Assembly (NCBI RefSeq): GCF_946481715.1
Contig: NZ_CAMLOV010000220.1
Location: forward strand, 1 to 8,002
Reading direction: 5' to 3'
Origin: an uncultured Mucilaginibacter sp.
GTDB lineage: Bacteria > Bacteroidota > Bacteroidia > Sphingobacteriales > Sphingobacteriaceae
DNA length: 8,002 nucleotides
The notes beneath the pieces are model-generated. The model did no database searches, was not told the DNA's origin, and saw nothing but the letters and a program-made list of their open reading frames with translations. The position numbers and the translations under genes were made by a program. Position 1 is the stretch's first letter; every line of letters begins with the position of its first letter. Below, piece by piece: positions 1 to 5,161 of this stretch.

Positions 1-157
1 AACAAGATTCCTCGTCGCTGCGCTTCCCTCGGAATGACATGACTGTAAGTCATTGGCAGTTAACATTCTTATTTTCACACGTCACAACCATTTTTTTCAG
101 GGCCCTCCCTGGTGGATACTCGCAATGACGATGGCGATAAAGCTTTGCGTTTTAGGG
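1..157. repeat. Intergenic region downstream of folC with dispersed-repeat-like sequence
   Basis: No convincing gene is seen here. On the minus strand two similar direct 11-mers of the form GTCATTNCGAG occur, at 119-129 (GTCATTGCGAG) and 28-38 (GTCATTCCGAG). The second continues into a GC-rich stretch ending in GAGGAATCTT, which resembles the abundant 'GTCATTCCGA...GAGGAATCT' dispersed repeats I know from Bacteroidota genomes. AATGAC at 33-38 is mirrored by GTCATT at 49-54, giving a short inverted repeat. CAGGG at 98-102 and CCCTG at 107-111 can form a 5-bp stem, but no T-run follows it on the minus strand, so it is not a standard intrinsic terminator for folC. The repeat assignment is by memory of the family. 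Confidence 0.45.
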
Positions 158-1471
158 TTACTCCGGGCTTACCTGCGCTACCACGAAAGTACTGCCACCC
201 ACAAAAACCAAATCGGCCTCGCCGGCGGCAGATTGCGCAGCATCCAACGCAGCTTTTACGGTGAGATAGGCCTCGCCACACAATCCTATGTTTTCGGCTT
301 GTTGCTTTAAGTTTTCGGCTTCCAGCCCCCGGGGGATATCGGGCTTGCAGAAGTAATACACAGCATTTTTGGGCAACATGCCCAGCACTTTGCTGATATC
401 CTTATCATTCACCATCCCTATTACAAAATGGAGCTGTTTGTAACTTACCGAACTAATGTTTTTCAGCACTTCGGCTATCCCTTCGGGGTTATGGCCGGTA
501 TCGCAAATAGTGAGGGGAGTAGTGCTGATCACTTCCCAGCGGCCATGCAAGCCGGTAAGTTTCTTTACTTGTTTTAGCGCTGTGGCGATGTGCGCATCGG
601 TAATATTAAAACCCTGCCCGCGCAGTTCATCTACCGCCGATAAAACGGTTTTAAGGTTTTTTACCTGGTAGCTGCCGGGTAAGTCGAGTTGAAGGGCAAG
701 TATTGGCTCATCCGAAAACGCAAAGGTGGGCAGTACTTGCTTTTGTACTTCTACCGATAATAAATGCAAATCGCTGTTTTGCGATACGATATCCCAATTT
801 TCGGATGCAAACTCTATCGGGCTGCGTTCCTTTTTTGCTTTGTTCAAAAATACTTCAGAGACTTCTGGTTGATGTTCGCCTATTACAACAGGTACGCCCG
901 GTTTAATGATACCAGCCTTTTCGCCTGCTATCAGCTCCAGGGTATCGCCCAGCATATTCATGTGGTCCCAGCCAATGTTGGTGATAACCGATAGCAGCGG
1001 CGTAATGATATTGGTAGAATCCAGCCTTCCGCCGAGCCCAACTTCCACTACGGCTACGTCCACCTGTTCTTTTGCAAATACATCAAATGCCAGTGCAACC
1101 GTCATTTCAAAAAAGGAAGGTTCTATTTCGTCAAAGTCCGCACGATGCTCCACCACAAAATCAACGACGGTTTGCTCGCTTATCATTTCGCCATTGATGC
1201 GGATGCGCTCCCTAAAATCCTTTAAATGCGGAGAAGTATACAACCCGGTTTTATAACCCGCCGTTTGCAATATTGCTGCCAGCATGTGCGAGGTTGAGCC
1301 CTTACCGTTGGTGCCGCCTACATGGATGCTTCTAAACTTATGCAGCGGGTTATCTAGTCGATCGCACAATTCCAGCGTATTGGTCAGGTCCTTCTTAAAA
1401 GCAGATGCGCCCACACGGGTGAACATGGGCAGCTGGGTGTAGAGGTAGTCGAGCGTCTGTTTGTAGTTCAT
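158..1471 (-). CDS. folC: Bifunctional folylpolyglutamate synthase / dihydrofolate synthase
   Basis: This cytoplasmic Mur-ligase-family enzyme adds glutamate to folates and, in most bacteria, to dihydropteroate, using ATP. The 437 residues match the family's usual length. Visible motifs are the P-loop GGTNGKGST (52-60), SPHLKDFRERIRING (80-94), VEVGLGGRLDSTNI (142-155), ITNIGWDHMNMLG (163-175), GEKAGI (183-188), LHGRWE (308-313) and CDTGHNPEG (323-331). By comparison with characterised FolC, Glu143 and His170 should bind Mg2+, and Lys185 in GEKAGI should be the carbamylated lysine. All key motifs are intact. The start, MNYKQTLDYLYTQLP, matches the usual N-terminus. The bases directly upstream are CAGT-repeat sequence, with no Shine-Dalgarno motif. 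Whether it is co-transcribed with tonB across the 499-base gap is unclear. Dual versus single activity cannot be decided from sequence alone. Confidence 0.96.
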   Translation of the reverse strand: MNYKQTLDYLYTQLPMFTRVGASAFKKDLTNTLELCDRLDNPLHKFRSIHVGGTNGKGSTSHMLAAILQTAGYKTGLYTSPHLKDFRERIRINGEMISEQTVVDFVVEHRADFDEIEPSFFEMTVALAFDVFAKEQVDVAVVEVGLGGRLDSTNIITPLLSVITNIGWDHMNMLGDTLELIAGEKAGIIKPGVPVVIGEHQPEVSEVFLNKAKKERSPIEFASENWDIVSQNSDLHLLSVEVQKQVLPTFAFSDEPILALQLDLPGSYQVKNLKTVLSAVDELRGQGFNITDAHIATALKQVKKLTGLHGRWEVISTTPLTICDTGHNPEGIAEVLKNISSVSYKQLHFVIGMVNDKDISKVLGMLPKNAVYYFCKPDIPRGLEAENLKQQAENIGLCGEAYLTVKAALDAAQSAAGEADLVFVGGSTFVVAQVSPE

Positions 1472-1522
1472 CAGTTAGTAGCAGTGGCGGTGGCAGTTGC
1501 AGTCGGTATGGGGTGCGAGCAG
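1472..1522. repeat. Left CAGT-rich array, inverted-repeat arm next to folC
   Basis: This segment fills the space between the folC start codon and the end of the broken four-helix-bundle gene. It contains repeated CAGT-headed 6-7-mers (CAGTTAG, CAGTGG, CAGTTG, CAGTCGG), and a further CAGTTAG begins at 1519-1520. Positions 1483-1503 are inverted-complementary to 1946-1966 with 2 mismatches in 21 bases, so the two arms bracket the pseudogene. The arm begins immediately after the folC ATG, so it forms the whole folC leader. Confidence 0.7.
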
Positions 1523-1902
1523 TTAGTTTTTTGGTTTCGGGAGGAACTTCTCGGGACTATTAGCCATCGAATTCAACATCCTTCCGATTTCCTCGTATTT
1601 TATTCGTAGCGAATCGAATTCTTGTTTGTTGATATATTCACAATCCAATGCAAAGTCAGCCAGATGGAAGTTTCAGTGGCTTCGCCGTCCGCGTCGGTCA
1701 TTTTTGATGTGAAATGTTTAGGATAGATACGTTTCCGGTAACCCTCTCCGATATTTGTACAAACTGATCTTGAAGACCGCCTTATTTGGTCTGTAAGGGC
1801 GTATGTTTCTTCTTTTGGGAATTTTTTTGATAAGTGAAAAATATTCCTCGCAGCTTCAAAGGCCGACTGATAAACTTTGAGTTCTTTAAAAGTTCCTGTC
1901 AT
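1523..1902 (-). pseudogene. Frameshifted four-helix-bundle protein (S23 / 23S rRNA IVP family)
   Basis: The first reading frame starts at 1902 and gives FKELKVYQ (5-12), KKFPKEE (26-32), QIRRSSRSVCTNIGEGYRKR (39-58) and YPKHFTSKMTDADGEATETSIWL (60-82), the hallmark segments of the short four-helix-bundle family (TIGR02436-like). After Leu82 the frame turns to nonsense and stops at 1600. Shifting by one base at about 1657 restores a family-like tail: DFALDCEYINKQEFDSL, then YEEIGRMLNSM and SPEKFLPKPKN, ending with TAA at 1523-1525. The restored protein would be 126 residues, near the family norm of about 120. CTGAC is seen where CTGGAC is expected, so one G seems lost on the coding strand. No slippery heptamer is present, so programmed frameshifting is unlikely. 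A sequencing error remains possible. The family's biochemical role is not well established; members occur in 23S rRNA intervening sequences, and Avd of retroelements is related. Confidence 0.88.
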
Positions 1903-1921
1903 TTTTTTAGTTGTTAATAAA

Positions 1922-1952
1922 CAAACTTCCTAAAAAAATACTGCCACTGCAA
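1922..1952 (-). promoter_or_regulatory. Possible weak Bacteroidota-type promoter before the pseudogene
   Basis: On the minus strand TTG (1950-1952) is followed after 20 bases by GAAGTTTG (1922-1929). This is one mismatch from the Bacteroidota -7 consensus TAnnTTTG, at the usual distance from a -33 TTG. It lies about 20 bases before the pseudogene ATG, in an otherwise A/T-rich leader. The -33 element falls inside the CAGT repeat arm. Such short motifs arise easily by chance. Confidence 0.2.
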
Positions 1953-1970
1953 CTGCTGCCGCCACTAAAC
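1941..1970. repeat. Right CAGT-rich array, inverted-repeat arm next to tonB
   Basis: Read on the minus strand, this arm holds CAGTTG, CAGTGG and CAGTAT hexamer-like units. Positions 1946-1966 match the inverse complement of 1483-1503 at 19 of 21 bases. It ends directly against the tonB stop codon at 1971-1973. With the left arm it brackets the four-helix-bundle pseudogene. Confidence 0.7.
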
Positions 1971-2786
1971 TCAGTTCAACTTAAACACAAAAGTCATCGT
2001 CCCCTTTTGGCTATCCGGGGCGGTATCTGATGCGTTGAATTGTGAGTTTAGCAAAGCATTCTCGCATTTTTGTAACAGGTCCGAGTCTGTTATCGTAGTC
2101 CCACGGGCACCTGCAACGGCCGAAATGACCCTGCCGTTTTTATCCACCGTAATATCAACCACCACTTTGCCGCTGTGGCGTTTGTCATCACTAACGCTTG
2201 GGCGGCTTACAAAGGCACGCTGTGTAAGGTTCAAATTGCCGCCATTACCGCTACCTGTACCGTTATAGTTATTGGTGAGCGTTGTACCGGTGGTTTTGCC
2301 CTGGTTACCCGGGGTACTGCCAGTGCCATCGCCTTCGCCGGTGCCGTTATTGGTTTTGCCTTTGTAAAGCGCGTTTTGGTTTACCGTTGGTTTTACAACG
2401 GGCTTGGTAACCGGCTGTGTGGCCACTGTTTTGCTTGGCGTTTTAGAGTTTACTGCCACTTCGGGTGCGTCCTCCGTATTTTGGGTCACCACGTTTTTAT
2501 CGCTGGTTTCTTCCTGTTGTTTTTCTTCGGTCGGCGTGGCCTCGGTTACTTTATCGGGCTTGGTTTGGTTTGCCTTTTCGGCTACCGAAGGTTCGTCAAC
2601 GCTCATGTAATCGCTGCCCATGCCCTCGTCAACCGTACCATAGTTAACCAATATGCCCCCAGTGCCATCTTCTTGCTTTTCGGGTGCTTGTATCACAATA
2701 TAAAAGCACAGGGCAATCACCGCAGCCAGTATAATACCTGTTGCGGCAAACGCTTTTGGATAATTATTTTCTTCCCTGTAGTCCAT
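1971..2786 (-). CDS. tonB: TonB-family energy transducer
   Basis: TonB proteins carry force from an inner-membrane ExbB-ExbD proton channel across the periplasm to outer-membrane proteins. This 271-residue protein has a short cytoplasmic start (1-11), one membrane segment at about 12-34, a long low-complexity periplasmic linker, and a C-terminal TonB-like domain at about 185-271, with GKVVVDITVDKNGRV (207-220) and the closing strand GTMTFVFKL. The linker is acidic/Thr/Lys-rich at 60-135 and Gly/Asn/Thr-rich at 140-185, unlike the Pro-Lys/Pro-Glu linker of E. coli TonB. The motif GGILVNYGTVDEGMGSD (43-59) just outside the membrane resembles a segment common in Bacteroidota TonBs. It follows exbD after a 91-base repeat-filled gap, and an A-rich leader precedes the ATG. 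A TolA-like role is an alternative. Confidence 0.88.
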   Translation of the reverse strand: MDYREENNYPKAFAATGIILAAVIALCFYIVIQAPEKQEDGTGGILVNYGTVDEGMGSDYMSVDEPSVAEKANQTKPDKVTEATPTEEKQQEETSDKNVVTQNTEDAPEVAVNSKTPSKTVATQPVTKPVVKPTVNQNALYKGKTNNGTGEGDGTGSTPGNQGKTTGTTLTNNYNGTGSGNGGNLNLTQRAFVSRPSVSDDKRHSGKVVVDITVDKNGRVISAVAGARGTTITDSDLLQKCENALLNSQFNASDTAPDSQKGTMTFVFKLN

Positions 2787-2792
2787 TTTTTT

Positions 2793-2872
2793 CAGTTTGC
2801 AGTTTTCAGTGGGCAGTTTGCAGTAAAAAAGGACGGTTCAACTGCTAACTGCGAAGCGCCCACTGCCAACTT
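2793..2872. repeat. Palindromic CAGTNNN heptamer array in the exbD-tonB gap
   Basis: On the plus strand five consecutive heptamers start with CAGT (2793-2827: CAGTTTG, CAGTTTT, CAGTGGG, CAGTTTG, CAGTAAA). On the minus strand 2838-2865 reads as heptamers CAGTGGG, CGCTTCG, CAGTTAG, CAGTTGA. The two halves form an imperfect palindrome: CAGTGGGC (2807-2814) pairs with GCCCACTG (2858-2865), and inner GCAGT/ACTGC pairs at 2820-2824 and 2841-2845. In the operon transcript this would fold as a hairpin between exbD and tonB. No T-run follows, so it is not a typical terminator; an effect on RNA stability or expression ratio is only inferred. Confidence 0.75.
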
Positions 2873-2877
2873 CTTCT

Positions 2878-3279
2878 TTACCCCTTATGCACAGTAGCCA
2901 GTACCAATTTTATATTCAATTTTTGTGCTATATCCATTATTTCTACCACATCCTGTATGGCAACCGTACGATCCACAGATAGTACAATGGTTACGTCGCT
3001 CGCCCGGTCTTTATAGGTGCCTATAACAGTAGGCAGGTCGGCCAATGCCACTTCCTTTTTATCAACCGTATATTTAAGGTCTTTATCTATAGTAACATTA
3101 ACGGTTTTTTTCGACATTGATTTCCCGCTGGCCGATTTTGGCAGCAACAATTTGATAACGTTTGGGTTGGTAACCGTAGATGCTATCAAAAAGAACAAAA
3201 GCAGGAAGAACATGATGTCGTTCATGGCCGAGGTGTGTACCTCTGCAGTTGCACCGCGTTTTCTCTTTCTTAAATTCAT
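2878..3279 (-). CDS. exbD: Biopolymer transporter ExbD/TolR family protein
   Basis: ExbD sits in the pore of the ExbB pentamer and helps couple proton flow to TonB movement. The 133-residue protein has the expected layout: a basic cytoplasmic start (RKRKR, 4-8), one membrane helix at about 20-36, and a small periplasmic domain (about 57-131). The proton-carrying Asp is Asp21 in the segment MNDIMFFLLLFFLI (19-32), matching the conserved membrane Asp of E. coli ExbD/TolR. The periplasmic part shows the family's strand pattern, including VNVTIDKDLKYTVDKKEV and TIVLSVDRTVAIQDVVEIMD. The ATG overlaps the exbB stop in an ATGA (3276-3279), which indicates translational coupling. TolR is the close alternative; the adjoining TonB favours ExbD. 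Confidence 0.93.
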   Translation of the reverse strand: MNLRKRKRGATAEVHTSAMNDIMFFLLLFFLIASTVTNPNVIKLLLPKSASGKSMSKKTVNVTIDKDLKYTVDKKEVALADLPTVIGTYKDRASDVTIVLSVDRTVAIQDVVEIMDIAQKLNIKLVLATVHKG

Positions 3280-3989
3280 TTGCTTGGCTCCTCTAACAGG
3301 TCAATAAACTCAATGGCATCTGTTTCCAGTTTCAAAATTACTTTATCTACCATCATATTTAAAATATGGTAGCATACGTACGCAATGATCCCCACAAATA
3401 AACCCGCTGCTGATGTTACCATTTTAACGTATAAACCGGCAGATATTACACTCATGCTGATGTTATCCGTTTTAGAGATGTCGTAAAAGATTTTAATTAC
3501 CCCTGCAATAGTACCCAGGAAGCCGAACATGGGGGCAATACCTGCTACAATGCCTATAATACCGATATTTTTTTCCAGCTTGGATACTTCCAGTTTGCCT
3601 ATGTTCTCAATAGCGCCTTCAATATCTTTTATAGGGCGGCCGATACGCAGCAGTCCTTTTTGCAGCATGCGCCCCAGCGGCGAGTTGCTGTTTTTGCAGA
3701 TGGCTATGGCCGACTCTAAATTACCCGACATGATGCTGGCGCGAACCTGTATCATTAAGTGCGATTCGTCTTTAGAGGCCTTACGGATAGTAAAGAAGCG
3801 TTCGAAGAATATCACGAGGCCCAATACGGCCAGTATCCCGATAGGGATCATTACCCAGCCGCCTTTTATCAGTAGGTCGCCAAAGTGTAATTCCTCGGTT
3901 GATAATTGTACCGCTTGCTGGCCAGCTTGCCTGGCAGTATCTATCAGTTTTGTTGTTGTATCTGTTACCTGGGCGAATAATAAAGTCAT
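3276..3989 (-). CDS. exbB: MotA/TolQ/ExbB proton channel family protein
   Basis: This is the channel-forming subunit of the inner-membrane motor that powers the adjacent TonB. The 237 residues contain three membrane helices: about 43-63 (GGWVMIPIGILAVLGLVIFFERF), about 142-167 with the family signature PMFGFLGTIAGVI (153-165), and about 183-208 with TSAAGLFVGIIAYVCYH. The large cytoplasmic loop between helices 1 and 2 (about 65-140) includes ASIMSGNLESAIAICKNSNSPLGRML. A roughly 40-residue N-terminal extension before helix 1 would be periplasmic. By eye alignment the helix-3 Glu of E. coli ExbB (Glu176) corresponds to Val188 here, next to Lys189, in GLYVKMVTSAAG. An in-frame stop occurs 7 codons before the ATG with no other start between, which fixes the start. 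It lies 45 bases after the SPOR gene. Confidence 0.93.
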   Translation of the reverse strand: MTLLFAQVTDTTTKLIDTARQAGQQAVQLSTEELHFGDLLIKGGWVMIPIGILAVLGLVIFFERFFTIRKASKDESHLMIQVRASIMSGNLESAIAICKNSNSPLGRMLQKGLLRIGRPIKDIEGAIENIGKLEVSKLEKNIGIIGIVAGIAPMFGFLGTIAGVIKIFYDISKTDNISMSVISAGLYVKMVTSAAGLFVGIIAYVCYHILNMMVDKVILKLETDAIEFIDLLEEPSK

Positions 3990-4034
3990 TTGTTGTGGTT
4001 TCTGTGATTAGTTAAAGATGTTCCTCTTTGTGCA

Positions 4035-5123
4035 TTATTTTTTAGCTCGGACAGTACCCGTATGTTTCGAATCGATGAATTGACTGTAAGAGTCGGCAGG
4101 TATTTTTTTGGCTGCCAACAGTTGCTTCTTTCTTTCTTCGGCAAGCTCTTTACTTATAAAAGTGCCTACAGAAACGTTGATACGCCTGCCGAACATGTCG
4201 GGGACAATTTTGGCATCGATACCCTTCGCCTTGAAGGCCCTGATCGCCTCACCGGCTTCGGCGATGTCTTTAAACGATCCGGCTAATAATTCCCAACGCG
4301 AAATGTGGGTGGTATCGTTTACAATGGCTGCTTTTTTTATTGCAGAATCTGCCGGAAGCGGTCGTTTCAGCGTGGTAGAATCGGTGTCTTTTTTTGTTTT
4401 TGCCGTATCTTCCTGCACTATGATCATCTTCGGTGCTTCTGCCGGTTGTTCTTTTTTGTTACCGAACGATAGGTTAAAGGATTTGGAGTTGTAGCGCTGA
4501 ATTACCAATATGGCAACGGTTGTAGCTATCAGGGTAAGGATAATAAACACCCACATATTGGTGCGGCGCTTGTTCCGGGCCATGTTTACCAGGTATTCCT
4601 CTTCGGTAGGGTCTATATGGTAAGGGATTGGGGCGTATTGCTCCTCTGCCTGCTGTGGTGCGGGCGCATAGCTTTGTGTTTCGGGTTCGTTGGCTTCCAC
4701 GGCGGGCTGTTTGCCTATTTTATTAAGCTTGATAGTTGGGTAGCCAAAAAACTCCGGGTCGGTACCGGAAACAACGTTAGGCCTAAACAGCAAATGCAGG
4801 TTATTGGTGTAGAAGTACCCGAGGTCGGCCAAAGCTGCCTCGCCTAAAGCGGCCTGCTGTTTTAGTGCCGACACAAACTTTTCGGTAAAGTATTTTGAGG
4901 ATGCTACCGAGATCTTCTTTTTTTCGGCAATGTGTATGGCCAGCGTATCGTCGTCGTCCAAAAACTGCGGATCGAATTGTACGCTGTAGCCGGGCGGATA
5001 AAATTTACCCTCCCTATCGCTATAATAGCCGTTTACGCGGGTGTGAGCAAAATAGCCAAGCCCGGGTACGTTTACATCGCCATGTTGCCCAAGCACTTCG
5101 CTTATATAGTAGCCTACATCCAT
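4035..5123 (-). CDS. HU-CCDC81-like and SPOR domain inner-membrane protein
   Basis: Three parts are visible in the 362 residues. Residues 1-116 look like the paired HU-like (HU-CCDC81 bacterial) domains of Bacteroidota, with ISEVLGQHGDVNVPGLGYFAH (7-27) and a second, parallel unit EKFVSALKQQAALGEAALADLGYFYT (81-106). A disordered, Glu/Pro/Ala-rich linker and basic RNKRR (183-187) precede one membrane helix at about 190-208. The periplasmic tail is polar until the SPOR domain at about 276-350 (WELLAGSFKDIAEAGEAIRAFKAKGIDAKIV ... INVSVGTFISKELAEERKKQL). SPOR domains bind glycan strands stripped of stem peptides at the division septum. The predicted topology puts the HU-like part in the cytoplasm, so the protein could link DNA or a protein partner to septal wall. 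DNA binding is inferred from fold family. It starts 38 bases after the barrel gene. Confidence 0.88.
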   Translation of the reverse strand: MDVGYYISEVLGQHGDVNVPGLGYFAHTRVNGYYSDREGKFYPPGYSVQFDPQFLDDDDTLAIHIAEKKKISVASSKYFTEKFVSALKQQAALGEAALADLGYFYTNNLHLLFRPNVVSGTDPEFFGYPTIKLNKIGKQPAVEANEPETQSYAPAPQQAEEQYAPIPYHIDPTEEEYLVNMARNKRRTNMWVFIILTLIATTVAILVIQRYNSKSFNLSFGNKKEQPAEAPKMIIVQEDTAKTKKDTDSTTLKRPLPADSAIKKAAIVNDTTHISRWELLAGSFKDIAEAGEAIRAFKAKGIDAKIVPDMFGRRINVSVGTFISKELAEERKKQLLAAKKIPADSYSQFIDSKHTGTVRAKK

Positions 5124-5161
5124 TCGCTAAAAGTACGGATAATTATAAAACATCAAAAAAC

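Noticed and set aside
98..111. Rho-independent terminator of folC
   Set aside because: The 5-bp CAGGG/CCCTG stem is followed by an A-run, not a T-run, on the minus strand.
1646..1670. Programmed -1 frameshift in the S23-family gene
   Set aside because: No X XXY YYZ slippery heptamer is present at the junction (sequence there is TGGCTGACTTT), so a plain deletion explains it better.
1523..1902. Diversity-generating retroelement (the family is related to Avd)
   Set aside because: No reverse transcriptase, template or variable repeat is present in the window, and the gene is of the general S23/IVP type.
1600..1902. Intact 100-residue protein ending at 1600
   Set aside because: The last 18 residues have no family resemblance, while the next frame carries the expected tail to 1523; the 100-residue version is a frameshift product.
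2793..2872. CRISPR-like array
   Set aside because: Units are only 6-7 bases, directly adjacent and in both orientations, with no spacers of 25-40 bases and no cas genes.
2175..2897. Long plus-strand open frame (240 codons) opposite tonB
   Set aside because: It is the antisense of tonB and the repeat spacer; composition is rich in Phe, Gly and Ala with no recognisable domain, as expected for a shadow frame.
3529..4011. Plus-strand open frame opposite exbB
   Set aside because: Antisense to a clearly conserved ExbB gene; no motif or start context supports it.
5124..5161. Promoter in the gap before the HU-SPOR gene
   Set aside because: A TTTG and a TACTTTTA resemble -33/-7 elements, but the second lies only a few bases before the ATG, leaving no room for a start site and leader.
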